From assembly GCA_045594065.1 (NCBI GenBank), contig JAZNXU010000004.1, positions 30,743 to 94,742 on the forward strand: 64,000 nucleotides of DNA, written 5' to 3'. Source of the DNA: SIG565 sp045594065. Lineage in GTDB: Bacteria; Bacillota; Clostridia; Oscillospirales; Acutalibacteraceae. The notes below the pieces were generated by a model, which was given only the letters and a program-made list of their open reading frames with translations, was not told where the DNA came from and made no database searches. A program made the translations under genes and the position numbers. Of this stretch, positions 26,828 to 35,819 are shown piece after piece. How positions within the stretch are numbered: position 1 is the first letter of the stretch; each line of letters opens with the position of its first letter.

Positions 26828-28216
26828 ATGGATACTTTTATTAAATTCCGTAAAAGCATAATGTTTATAATGAAGCTGCTTTTGATTTTCGCAATGCTTT
26901 CTTCATTTATAAGCGTCTGGCAGAGCTTTTATTCCTTTTCGCTGTTTAATGAAATGGGTAACTATTTAATAGTTATTTCATATGTAGTGGTGCTCATAAC
27001 CTTTAATGTGTTATACGGCGGATATTTAATCGGTATAAACCGACTGCACGAAATAATATACAGTCAGGCTTTGGCTGTGGTTTTTACAAATTTCGTTGCA
27101 TATTTTGAGATATGTCTTCTCACCCGTAAAATGGTTGCGGTTTCCCCAATGCTTTTGGCGGTGTTTTTGCAAATCACTATAGCGTTTGTGGGCGCGTTTT
27201 GCGCTAACATTACGTATTTTAAGCTATATCCTGCACGCAAAATTATTGCCGTGTTTGGTGATGAAGCTTCGGGTGGCAACCTTATTCGCAAAATGTCTAA
27301 AATTCCCGAGCGCTTCGAGCTTTCTCGCGGTGTGTCGTTACTTCGCTACAGTGTAGACGAAATAAAGGCGCTGATTAACGATTATGACGGAGTTATAATC
27401 TGTGATATTGATAAAAACGCTAAGCACGATATTCTGCGTTACTGCTATACCCATATGAAGCGCGTTTATGTTCTGCCATCGAGCACCGATATAATACTCG
27501 GTAGCAGCTATCATATTCAGATTACAGATACCCCAGTGCTTATGTGCCGCAACCGCGGACTTACCGCCGAGCAGGAGGGGGTTAAGCGCCTTTTCGATAT
27601 TATAGTTTCAGCCTTAGGACTGATAATAGCGTCGCCTGTAATGCTGATAATTGCTGTTTCCATAAAGCTTTGCGATGGCGGTCCTATATTTTTTAAGCAA
27701 AACCGTGTTACTAAAAACGGTAAGATTTTTAATGTTTTAAAATTCCGCTCAATGATTGTCGATGCCGATAAGGATGGCGCTGTTAAGGCTACTGTTAACG
27801 ATAGCCGCATAACCGCGATCGGCAAAATTATAAGGCCATTAAGGCTTGATGAGCTGCCACAGCTAATTAATATTCTTTTGGGTAGTATGTCGTTTGTAGG
27901 CCCAAGACCCGAAAGAATAGAAAATGTGTATGAATATACAAGCCGTTTCCCAGATTTTAATTTGCGGCACAGGGTAAAAAGCGGACTTACGGGCTTTGCC
28001 CAAATTTACGGTAAATATAACACAGGCCCTGAGGATAAACTCAAAATGGACCTGCTTTATATTGAACGGTACTCATTTTTCCTAGATATTAAACTGATTT
28101 TAATGACCATTAAAATTCTTTTTATGAAGGAAAGCACCGAGGGCTTTAAGGATGAAAGCCAAACCGTTCAAAAAAACAAACTTGCCACCGAGATTAAGGA
28201 GAATGATAATGAGTAA
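26828..28216 (+). CDS. Polyprenyl-phosphate sugar-1-phosphate transferase (WbaP/WcaJ type)
   Basis: About 462 residues. Four N-terminal membrane helices (about 10-140), a nucleotide-binding-like middle domain (about 145-245), then a fifth membrane segment and the conserved catalytic domain. Its motifs are KRLFDI, GPIFFKQNRVTKNGK, KFRSM, RLDELPQLINILLG, SFVGPRPE and GLTGFAQI. It starts exopolysaccharide or glycoconjugate synthesis by loading a sugar phosphate onto undecaprenyl phosphate. ATG 26828 has AGAGGAT six bases upstream; ATG 26810 has none. The stop overlaps the next gene by 8 bases. Confidence 0.9.
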   Translation: MDTFIKFRKSIMFIMKLLLIFAMLSSFISVWQSFYSFSLFNEMGNYLIVISYVVVLITFNVLYGGYLIGINRLHEIIYSQALAVVFTNFVAYFEICLLTRKMVAVSPMLLAVFLQITIAFVGAFCANITYFKLYPARKIIAVFGDEASGGNLIRKMSKIPERFELSRGVSLLRYSVDEIKALINDYDGVIICDIDKNAKHDILRYCYTHMKRVYVLPSSTDIILGSSYHIQITDTPVLMCRNRGLTAEQEGVKRLFDIIVSALGLIIASPVMLIIAVSIKLCDGGPIFFKQNRVTKNGKIFNVLKFRSMIVDADKDGAVKATVNDSRITAIGKIIRPLRLDELPQLINILLGSMSFVGPRPERIENVYEYTSRFPDFNLRHRVKSGLTGFAQIYGKYNTGPEDKLKMDLLYIERYSFFLDIKLILMTIKILFMKESTEGFKDESQTVQKNKLATEIKENDNE

Positions 28217-29093
28217 TTTTAATGCAACACTTGTAGTAATGGCAGCAGGTATGGGCAGCCGCTTTGGCGGACTTAAGCAGATTGCACCCGTAGGTAAAAA
28301 CGGCGAAGCAATTCTTGACTTTTCGGTTTACGATGCCGTTGAGGCAGGCTTTAACAAGGTTGTTTTTGTAATCAATCACCGAATAGAGAAAGATTTTAAA
28401 GACCTTGTTGGTAAGAGAATCGAAAAAAGAGTAAGGGTTGAGTATGTTTTTCAGGAGAAAGAGTATCTGCCAAAGGGCTACACCTGCCCTGAAAACAGAG
28501 AAAAGCCTTGGGGAACAGGCCACGCAATTCTTTGCTGTGACGGTGTTATAAATGAGCCTTTTGCCGTTATAAATGCCGATGATTTTTACGGCAAAACCGC
28601 GTTCCAAAAGATTTACGATTACCTAAAGCAGCAAACCGAGAACTACTGTATGGTAGGCTTCCGCCTTGCAAATACCCTAACAGAGAACGGCTATGTTTCG
28701 CGCGGCGTGTGCGAAACCGAAGACGGCTTTTTAACCAATATTACCGAGCGCACCAAAATTGTCGACTGCAAATATACCGAGGATGACGGCAAGAGTTGGA
28801 CTGAATTATCGCCCGATACCGTGGTGTCTATGAATATGTGGGGCTTCACTCCCGATATTTTTAGGTTTTTAAAGCGAGAGTTCGATAAATTTTTAGAAGA
28901 AAAATTAACGGTAGAAAAATCTGAGTTTTATTTACCGAGCGTTGTCGATATACTTATTAAATCGGGCGAAAAGAAAGCTCGGGTGCTGGTAGCCGAGGAT
29001 AAATGGTACGGCGTTACATATAAAGAGGATAAGGACGCAGTAGTCGCCGCAATCGGCGAGAAAATTGATAACGGAGAATACCCGAATATGTAG
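28209..29093 (+). CDS. Sugar nucleotidyltransferase-like protein
   Basis: A 294-residue protein of the NTP-transferase fold. The nucleotide loop is MAAGMGSRFGGLKQIAPVG (about residues 10-28), with WGTGHAILC and the metal-binding INADDFYG (about 117-124). It would activate a sugar-1-phosphate to an NDP-sugar, probably for the transferase encoded just upstream. The start is ATG 28209, seven bases after AAGGAG and overlapping the upstream gene by 8 bases. The exact sugar and nucleotide cannot be read. Confidence 0.85.
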   Translation: MSNFNATLVVMAAGMGSRFGGLKQIAPVGKNGEAILDFSVYDAVEAGFNKVVFVINHRIEKDFKDLVGKRIEKRVRVEYVFQEKEYLPKGYTCPENREKPWGTGHAILCCDGVINEPFAVINADDFYGKTAFQKIYDYLKQQTENYCMVGFRLANTLTENGYVSRGVCETEDGFLTNITERTKIVDCKYTEDDGKSWTELSPDTVVSMNMWGFTPDIFRFLKREFDKFLEEKLTVEKSEFYLPSVVDILIKSGEKKARVLVAEDKWYGVTYKEDKDAVVAAIGEKIDNGEYPNM

Positions 29094-29095
29094 TA

Positions 29096-29126
29096 AAAAT
29101 CAGGGTTCATATTGAACCCTGATTTT
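29096..29126 (+). terminator. Bidirectional terminator
   Basis: A 14-bp stem AAAATCAGGGTTCA / TGAACCCTGATTTT with a three-base loop and T-runs on both strands lies between converging genes. Confidence 0.9.
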
Positions 29127-30455
29127 TTATTTTTTCTTATCCTTATCCATCGGAATGTATTTTACCTTTCGGTGGCTTTTTTTACCGTAGTTAAGCTTAA
29201 TTATCATACCGATGTAAACGAGTATTCCAAGAACGATTACCGCAACCACTATCTTAAAGGCGGTGGAGGTAAAAATATTTTTAATAACCTTTGCGATTTG
29301 TAGTATAGCGCTAGCCTCAACAGTTTCGCCCGCCACGAGATTAACCGTACCGATAACCTGCTCGGAATAGATAACCTCAGCAGTGCCCAGCACCGTGCCC
29401 GCCTTTACGGGAGCATCGATTTCCTCGTATTTAAGTGTCGGTTTAATAGTAACGGTGGAGGAGTCGGCGGTTTTTGGGAAAATCTGTGTGAGATTATTCT
29501 CGGCATAAAGCGGGATATGGTCTGTTTCAAGCGACAGGTTAACCCTCATTTCGGTGACCGGTTTTGTGGTATCAAGAATTGATTTATATTCAAAATTATT
29601 AAAAGCCCAGCGGTAGAGGTTAGCGCTGTCAATAAACTCATTTCGTCTGCCGTCGGCGTTTTTACAGCCCATTATAACGCATAAATAGTTGTATCCGCCG
29701 TTGCTTGCCGTACTTACAACACAGCGACCCGCCTCATCTGTGAATCCTGTTTTAACACCCGATGCATATTTATAATAACAGTCGGTGTTGGGGTTTATTA
29801 AATAGTTGGTGGTGGTGAAATAACGGGGACCCGACATATTGGTGGCGGGCAGTGTGTATTTAACGCTGTTTGTAACCTCTTTGAATATATCGTATTGCAG
29901 CGCGTAGCGGGCAAGAAGTGATATATCGGTGCCTGTTGTGTAGGTTTGGCTGTCGTGCAGTCCTACAGGGTTGCCGAAATGGGAGTTTTTAAGACCAATC
30001 TCAGCCGCTTTTGCGTTCATCATCTCCGTAAAGCCCTCGGTATTGCCGCCATAGTGGTGGGCTATAGCGTAAGCAACATCGCCGCCCGACGATACAAGCA
30101 GGCAGTAGAGCGCGTCGCGAGCGGTAAGCTGTTCACCGATTTTAAGACCGATAACTACCGAGCCTGTACCTAAAATTTCATTGTTGGCGTCATTAGTATA
30201 GGTTATAATTTCAGTGTCCAGATTTTCGGTGTTTTCTATCAGCACAATCGCTGTAAGCATTTTGGTAAGGGAGGCAGGATACACCTTATCATCGGCGTTT
30301 TTGGTGTACAAAATCTCGCCTGTATCAAGGCTTAGCAGAATAGCCGTGTGCGCGTCAAGCGTGAAACCGTTTATCTGATAAGCGTGTGCCGTGCAAGAAA
30401 GTATTGAAATTATCAAAAGAAATGTTAAAATATACTTAGCAAGTTTTTTAAACAT
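29127..30455 (-). CDS. D-alanyl-D-alanine carboxypeptidase (PBP5/DacF family)
   Basis: Exported penicillin-binding protein of 442 residues that trims cell-wall stem peptides. It has a signal peptide (about 1-26), SLTK (nucleophile Ser and Lys), a KTG motif in GVKTGFT, a C-terminal beta domain, and a C-terminal membrane helix (about 400-422) with a very basic cytoplasmic tail. The second motif reads SSGGD where SGN is usual. I chose ATG 30455 behind GGAG rather than an upstream in-frame start. The family is clear; the paralogue (dacA, dacB or dacF) is not. Confidence 0.88.
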   Translation of the reverse strand: MFKKLAKYILTFLLIISILSCTAHAYQINGFTLDAHTAILLSLDTGEILYTKNADDKVYPASLTKMLTAIVLIENTENLDTEIITYTNDANNEILGTGSVVIGLKIGEQLTARDALYCLLVSSGGDVAYAIAHHYGGNTEGFTEMMNAKAAEIGLKNSHFGNPVGLHDSQTYTTGTDISLLARYALQYDIFKEVTNSVKYTLPATNMSGPRYFTTTNYLINPNTDCYYKYASGVKTGFTDEAGRCVVSTASNGGYNYLCVIMGCKNADGRRNEFIDSANLYRWAFNNFEYKSILDTTKPVTEMRVNLSLETDHIPLYAENNLTQIFPKTADSSTVTIKPTLKYEEIDAPVKAGTVLGTAEVIYSEQVIGTVNLVAGETVEASAILQIAKVIKNIFTSTAFKIVVAVIVLGILVYIGMIIKLNYGKKSHRKVKYIPMDKDKKK

Positions 30456-30543
30456 ATTATTACTCCAAAAATTTAGTACAATATAATTATACAATATGTT
30501 TTGGCAAAAATAAAGAGAAAACTATAATGAGTGGTGAAAATTT

Positions 30544-31242
30544 TTGATTTATATTACAGGTGATATGCACGGAGCCGAAGAACGGCTTTACGATAAGGAA
30601 TGGAGAAAGCTTAAAAAAGGAGATGTGCTTATTGTTTGCGGAGATTTTGGATATCTTTGGGCGGGAGGTAAGCAGGAGAGAGAGTATATAAAATATTTAG
30701 GCTCGCGCAAGTTTACCGTAGCTTTCTTAGACGGCACTCACGATAATCTTGATAAAATAAACGCCTGCCGCACCACCTATTGGAAAGGTGGAATGGTGCA
30801 TCGCATAAGCGATAACCTGCTTCATTTAATGCGCGGTCAGGTGTTCGATATTGACGGCACTAAAATTTTCACCTTTGGCGGGGGAGAGAGCACCGATAAG
30901 GATATGAGGCTTCCGAATAATCTTTGGTGGCGCGAAGAAATGCCTACACCCGCGCAAATGACCGATGCCGCAAAGCGTCTTGATGAGCTTAACTGTAATG
31001 TCGATTATATATTAACCCACGAGCCACCCTCGCTTGTTAAAAGCGCAATGCTGCTAAGGCGTAGTCAGATGGACCGAGTTAATAAGCTTAACGGCTTTTT
31101 TGAGGAAATAAATTCAAGCTGTACCTATAAGCATTGGTTTTTCGGCTCAATGCACGAGGACCGCTTGGTAACCCCTAAGCACACCTGTGTGTTCAAAAAA
31201 ATATTGCCTATTAACTACAGCGAAAATGGCGACGAAATTTAA
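30544..31242 (+). CDS. Calcineurin-like metallophosphoesterase
   Basis: A 232-residue cytoplasmic phosphoesterase. The metal-binding motifs appear in order: GDMHG (about 6-10), GDFG, GTHDN (about 62-66), LTHEPPS and GSMHED. The second motif has GDFG instead of the common GDxxDRG. It probably starts at TTG 30544, with a GTGGTG-like site upstream. The substrate is unknown; nucleotides or phosphoproteins are possible. Confidence 0.82.
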   Translation: MIYITGDMHGAEERLYDKEWRKLKKGDVLIVCGDFGYLWAGGKQEREYIKYLGSRKFTVAFLDGTHDNLDKINACRTTYWKGGMVHRISDNLLHLMRGQVFDIDGTKIFTFGGGESTDKDMRLPNNLWWREEMPTPAQMTDAAKRLDELNCNVDYILTHEPPSLVKSAMLLRRSQMDRVNKLNGFFEEINSSCTYKHWFFGSMHEDRLVTPKHTCVFKKILPINYSENGDEI

Positions 31243-31245
31243 AAC

Positions 31246-31274
31246 TGTACAATTCGTATGTTTTATGGTATAAT
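31246..31274 (+). promoter_or_regulatory. Probable promoter of the pseudokinase gene
   Basis: TATAAT (31269-31274) lies 17 bases after TGTACA (31246-31251), a weak -35, in an A/T-rich gap upstream of the GGAGG ribosome site of the next gene. Confidence 0.5.
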
Positions 31275-31305
31275 AAATAAATAATCCAATTAAACGGAGG
31301 TAGTT

Positions 31306-33087
31306 ATGCTTAACACAGAAAGATTATGCGTTGGATGTATGAACGATAACGGCGGCGAAAAGATTTGCTCTATTTGCGGCTATGATTCAGGCATACAAAA
31401 CGCGGAAGAGTATCTTCCTACACGCTATTGGCTTAAAGACAGATATTTAATAGGTAGAGTAACCGAGTCTAACGGCGAGGGTGTTACATATATCGGTTGG
31501 GATAATAAAGAGGATCAAATAGTAAATATCCGTGAGTATTATCCGTCTGATGCGGCACGCCGCAATACCGATAAAACCGTTAAAATAATGGAGGGTAACG
31601 CGTTCGTTTTCAACGAGGGTATTATGAATTTCCTCGAGCTTCACAGAAAGCTTGCTACCCTTACAGAGCTTCCGTCACTTTTACCCGTGGTTGAGGTGTT
31701 TGAGGATAACGGTACTGCCTACAGTATAACCAAATCAGTATCGGGTATAACTCTTCGCGAATTTTTAATTCGTAACGGCGGAAATCTTAATTGGGAGCAG
31801 GCGCGTCCGCTCTTCTTACCGCTTATAACCACCGTTCAGGGTCTTCACGCGGCAGGCATTCTGCACCGCGGAATTTCACCCGAAACAGTAATTGTCGGCA
31901 GGGACGGTAAGCTTCGTTTAACAGGCATTTGTGTAAGGGATGTAAGAATGTCTAAAAGCAGTCTGTCTGTACAGCTTTTCCCCGGTTTCTCGGCTACCGA
32001 GCAGTACGGCTTTGATTTAGAGCTTAAAGACGGAAAGTACACCGATGTTTACGGCGTTGCAGCAACGCTTTTCCGCGTGCTTATGGGTGCCGCTCCAACA
32101 GATGCGAGCGAGCGTATTTCTAACGATAATCTTCAAATTCCGGCACGCTTTGTGGAAAGTCTTCCGAAATATGTGCTCTCAGCATTGGCTAACGGACTTC
32201 AAATAATGCCGAAAAACCGTATTACCGATATGGAGGCTTTCAGAATTGCTTTAACTCCGATTACGAGCGATTCTACAATCGCTTTCACAGCCCCCGCTAA
32301 AAAGGCAGAGCCTAAGCCTGCGCCCGCAAATGCTAAAAAAGCAGAAACGGCGGTTAAAGAAAAGAATAATTCTGCTAGAAAGTATGCAATAATTTCATCT
32401 GCTGTTACAGCGGCTGTATTTATAGTGCTTGCAATAATTTTCTTTATTGTAACAAAAGAGCCGGAGAAAAATAACGGAAATAACAATACTCAGACGGGAA
32501 ATAACAATCCCTCTCAGAGTGTTGAACAACCGTCTAAAGAAGATGATAATCCATCTATTGTTCCTCCTCCTGATGCGGAAGCGAGCATTACTGTTCCGAA
32601 TTTTGTTTACGATGCTTCAAAACCCATAGATGAACAAATGTATGGAGCAATCACCAACAATGTTCAATTCAAACAGGAATGGGAATTCACATTCGAGATT
32701 GAGGACGAAGAATACAGCGATACCGTGCCTATAGGCTGTGTTATTTCACAAACACCTGAGGCGGGTCAAACGGTTAAAAAGGGTGCTGTAATAAAGCTGG
32801 TTTTAAGTCAGGGACCAAGCAAAATAGAGGTGCCCAATGTTATAGGAAAAACCAAGGATGAAGCAATACAAATCCTTGAAAGAGCAGGATTTGTTGATAT
32901 TGCTGAGGACGATAGGTATAAAGCCAATATTAAACCAAATGTAGTATACGCTGTTACGCCTAATGAGGGCACTAAGATTGATAGATACACTAAAATAACC
33001 ATCTTGTATCATACCGAGGAAGAAACTCCTACCGATAACAGCACAACGGGGGATACAACTGACGGTAATACACAAAAAACGCAATAG
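31306..33087 (+). CDS. Zinc-ribbon, pseudokinase and PASTA membrane protein
   Basis: 593 residues. A zinc ribbon (Cys8, 11, 21, 24), a protein-kinase-like domain (about 41-315), a low-complexity linker, one membrane helix (about 352-374), then an Asn/Ser-rich stretch and two PASTA repeats (about 430-575) outside the cell. The kinase fold is kept (PGFSATEQYG activation segment), but the catalytic residues are changed: a degenerate glycine loop, the beta3 Lys is Arg in VNIREYYP, HRD is HRG (187-189), the catalytic-loop Asn is Thr, and DFG is missing. It should sense muropeptide or lipid II through PASTA without phosphorylating. A true but divergent kinase cannot be fully excluded. Confidence 0.85.
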   Translation: MLNTERLCVGCMNDNGGEKICSICGYDSGIQNAEEYLPTRYWLKDRYLIGRVTESNGEGVTYIGWDNKEDQIVNIREYYPSDAARRNTDKTVKIMEGNAFVFNEGIMNFLELHRKLATLTELPSLLPVVEVFEDNGTAYSITKSVSGITLREFLIRNGGNLNWEQARPLFLPLITTVQGLHAAGILHRGISPETVIVGRDGKLRLTGICVRDVRMSKSSLSVQLFPGFSATEQYGFDLELKDGKYTDVYGVAATLFRVLMGAAPTDASERISNDNLQIPARFVESLPKYVLSALANGLQIMPKNRITDMEAFRIALTPITSDSTIAFTAPAKKAEPKPAPANAKKAETAVKEKNNSARKYAIISSAVTAAVFIVLAIIFFIVTKEPEKNNGNNNTQTGNNNPSQSVEQPSKEDDNPSIVPPPDAEASITVPNFVYDASKPIDEQMYGAITNNVQFKQEWEFTFEIEDEEYSDTVPIGCVISQTPEAGQTVKKGAVIKLVLSQGPSKIEVPNVIGKTKDEAIQILERAGFVDIAEDDRYKANIKPNVVYAVTPNEGTKIDRYTKITILYHTEEETPTDNSTTGDTTDGNTQKTQ

Positions 33088-33106
33088 TTAAAATTTGGAG
33101 GATTAA

Positions 33107-34474
33107 ATGGAGAGAGAACGCTTAGGCAGCCGTCTTGGCTTTATATTGCTGAGTGCAGGTTGCGCTATTGGTCTTGGAAATGTTTGGAAGTTTCCGTATA
33201 TTGCCGGTCAGAACGGCGGTGCAATATTTGTTCTGATTTATCTTTTCTTCTTAGTTGTAATGGGTGTTCCCGTTATGACAATGGAGTTTTCCCTTGGTCG
33301 TGCAAGCCAGAAAAGCCCTGCTAAAATGTATAAAGAGCTAGAGCCTGCAGGCACAAAGTGGCATTGGCATTCATATTTAGCAGTGACAGGTAACTTTATA
33401 CTTATGATGTTCTACACAACCGTTGCAGGTTGGTTGCTTAAATATTTTGTAGATACTGCAAGAGGTAACTTTACAGGTCTTGACAGCAATGGCGTTAAAG
33501 CGGCATATTCCAGTATGCTTTCCGACCCCGTAACTATGGTTATTTATATGGCGATAGTGGTAGCGGTTGGCTTTGTTGTATGCTCGTTCAGCCTGCAAAA
33601 GGGGCTTGAAAGAATTACAAAGTATATGATGCTTGCGCTTCTTGCGATAATGGTAGCGCTTGCAGTAAACAGCGCCTTTCTAGAGGGCAGCAGTGAGGGA
33701 CTTAAGTTCTATTTACTGCCAAGCATAGAAAACTTTAAGGCTGCAGGACCTTGGAATGTAATAGTAGCGGCTATGAACCAGTCGTTCTTTACATTAAGTC
33801 TAGGTATTGGCTCAATGGCTATTTTCGGAAGCTACCTTTCAAAAGAACGCTCGCTTATGGGTGAGGCTGTAAATGTCGGCATACTCGATACATTTGTGGC
33901 ACTCTGCTCGGGTCTTATAATTTTCCCCGCTTGTTCAGCCTTTGGCGTTCAGGCCGATGCCGGTCCAAACCTAATATTCATAACATTGCCCAATATTTTC
34001 ATTAATATGCCGCTCGGCAGACTGTGGGGAAGTCTTTTCTTCCTGTTCCTTTCCTTTGCGGCGCTTTCAACTGTGTTTGCAGTGTTCGAGAATATTAATG
34101 CTTCAATCATCGATTTAACTGGCTGGTCAAAGAAAAAAGCCTGCATTATTAACGGCATTGCAATGTTCTTTTTATCCCTGCCGTGCGTGCTCGGCTTTAA
34201 TGTATTGTCGGGCTTCCAGCCGCTTAAAGCGGGCAACACCTTTATGGATTTAGAGGACTTCATAGTAAGTAATGTTCTTCTTCCTGTCGGTTCGCTTATT
34301 TTTGTGCTTTTCTGCACAAGTAAACGCGGTTGGGGCTTTAAGAACTTTATGGAAGAGGCTAATACAGGTAAAGGCTTTAAGGTTAAGAAATGGATGAGCT
34401 TTTATTTGACCTATATTTTACCTGTAATAATTATCGCGTTATTCATTATCGGATTATATAATTATTTTAAATAA
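33107..34474 (+). CDS. Sodium-dependent transporter, NSS/SNF family
   Basis: Secondary transporter of 455 residues with about 11-12 membrane helices. The helix 1 signature LSAGCAIGLGNVWKFPY and EFSLGRA are diagnostic of bacterial neurotransmitter:sodium symporters (LeuT/MhsT fold), which import amino acids with Na+. It lies 19 bases after the pseudokinase gene behind GGAGG, probably on the same transcript. Na+ dependence would fit with an Na+-pumping Rnf complex, which is inference. The substrate is unknown. Confidence 0.9.
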   Translation: MERERLGSRLGFILLSAGCAIGLGNVWKFPYIAGQNGGAIFVLIYLFFLVVMGVPVMTMEFSLGRASQKSPAKMYKELEPAGTKWHWHSYLAVTGNFILMMFYTTVAGWLLKYFVDTARGNFTGLDSNGVKAAYSSMLSDPVTMVIYMAIVVAVGFVVCSFSLQKGLERITKYMMLALLAIMVALAVNSAFLEGSSEGLKFYLLPSIENFKAAGPWNVIVAAMNQSFFTLSLGIGSMAIFGSYLSKERSLMGEAVNVGILDTFVALCSGLIIFPACSAFGVQADAGPNLIFITLPNIFINMPLGRLWGSLFFLFLSFAALSTVFAVFENINASIIDLTGWSKKKACIINGIAMFFLSLPCVLGFNVLSGFQPLKAGNTFMDLEDFIVSNVLLPVGSLIFVLFCTSKRGWGFKNFMEEANTGKGFKVKKWMSFYLTYILPVIIIALFIIGLYNYFK

Positions 34475-34477
34475 AAC

Positions 34478-34506
34478 TTGAAAATACCGTTTTAATGTGG
34501 TATTAT
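34478..34506 (+). promoter_or_regulatory. pheST promoter
   Basis: TTGAAA (34478-34483), a 17-base spacer and TATTAT (34501-34506), just after the transporter stop and before the T-box leader. Confidence 0.75.
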
Positions 34507-34519
34507 ACTCTTGTTTAAA

Positions 34520-34770
34520 TGCTATGACAAAGTAAAGTAGGTTTTACAGTAGCTACAGAGAGAATGTGTCACCGGCTGAAAGCACATTCAGCAATACATA
34601 AAACCGAAGTTCCCTTTAGAGCAGCGGCGCCGAACAAAGCAGTAAGCGCTGTCGGGTAGGGTCCGTTAAAGCCTTAAAAGTGTTCACCGAAAGGTGAAAA
34701 TGCGGGTGGTACCGCGGAGTTTTGAATTTTAAAGCTTCGTCCCTATTTTTGGGGCGAAGCTTATTTTTTT
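34520..34770 (+). ncRNA. T-box leader (phenylalanine specifier) of pheST
   Basis: A classical T-box riboswitch. Stem I has AGAGAGAATGTG...GGCTGAAAGCACATTC, the specifier loop reads GAAG-TTC-CC with TTC (Phe) at 34610-34612, and the T-box sequence GGGTGGTACCGCGG (34704-34717) pairs with uncharged tRNA. A terminator follows, with a 12-base stem (34732-34743 with 34751-34762) and T-run. Uncharged tRNA-Phe should favour readthrough into pheST. The leader also fills the gene-free gap before pheS. Confidence 0.95.
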
Positions 34771-34782
34771 GTGGAGGAATGT

Positions 34783-35802
34783 ATGAAACAGCAGTTAGAA
34801 AACATTAAAAATGAGGCAATTGCGGCGCTGAACGATGCCGCCAGCCTTAAAGAAACCGATGAATTAAGGGTTAAATATTTAGGTAAAAAGGGTGAGCTTA
34901 CCGCAATTTTAAAGCAGATGGGCTCACTTTCTGCGGAAGAGCGCCCCGTAATGGGTCAGCTTGTAAACGAGGCAAAATCGGCACTTGAAGAGCTGATTGC
35001 CAAGAAAAACGCCGAGCTTGCAGCCGCCGAGACCGAGCAGAAATTAAAAGAGGAAACAATTGATATTACAATGCCCTCTAAAAAAGGCACAGTTGGTAAG
35101 CTTCATCCGCTTAACACCGTGCTTGATGATATGATTGACATTTTCCAATCTATGGGCTTCGATGTTGTTGACGGTCCAGAGGTTGAAACCGACCATTATA
35201 ACTTTGAATCCTTAAATGTTCCCGCAGACCATCCCGCCAGAGATATGCAGGATACCTTTTATTTAGGTGAGAATTTACTGCTCCGCACACAGACCTCTGC
35301 CGCGCAAATTCGCACAATGGAAACCCGTACACCACCGATTAGAATTATCTGTCCGGGTCGAGTTTTCCGTGCAGATGAGGTTGATGCTACCCATTCACCC
35401 GTATTCCACCAAATTGAGGGACTCGTTGTTGATAAGGGCATTACTATGTGCGACTTAAAGGGCGTGCTCGAGCAGTTCGCTCAGGAAATTTACGGTAAGG
35501 ATACCGCCGTTAAATTCCGCCCCTCTTTCTTCCCGTTCACAGAGCCGAGCGTTGAAGTAGATGTTACCTGCTCAGAGTGCGGCGGAAAGGGCTGCCGTGT
35601 ATGTAAGGGCGGCGGCTGGATAGAAATTTTGGGTGCGGGTATGGTGCACCCGAATGTGCTTAGAAATTGCGGAATAGACCCCGATGTTTATTCGGGCTTT
35701 GCTTTCGGTATCGGTCTTGACCGTCTTACTACTACACGCTATAAGATAAGCGATATTCGTCTGCTTTTCGAGAACGATAAACGCTTCTTAGAGCAGTTTT
35801 AA
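34783..35802 (+). CDS. pheS: Phenylalanyl-tRNA synthetase alpha subunit
   Basis: 339 residues: N-terminal coiled coil that binds tRNA, then a class II synthetase core with motif 2 (CPGRVFRADEVDATHSPVFHQ), the CSECGGKGCRVC insertion and motif 3 (GFAFGIGLDRLT). ATG 34783 has GGAGG seven bases upstream. With PheT it forms the alpha2-beta2 enzyme that charges tRNA-Phe, matching the Phe specifier in the leader. Confidence 0.97.
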   Translation: MKQQLENIKNEAIAALNDAASLKETDELRVKYLGKKGELTAILKQMGSLSAEERPVMGQLVNEAKSALEELIAKKNAELAAAETEQKLKEETIDITMPSKKGTVGKLHPLNTVLDDMIDIFQSMGFDVVDGPEVETDHYNFESLNVPADHPARDMQDTFYLGENLLLRTQTSAAQIRTMETRTPPIRIICPGRVFRADEVDATHSPVFHQIEGLVVDKGITMCDLKGVLEQFAQEIYGKDTAVKFRPSFFPFTEPSVEVDVTCSECGGKGCRVCKGGGWIEILGAGMVHPNVLRNCGIDPDVYSGFAFGIGLDRLTTTRYKISDIRLLFENDKRFLEQF

Positions 35803-35819
35803 GAAAGGGGAGAGAATAG

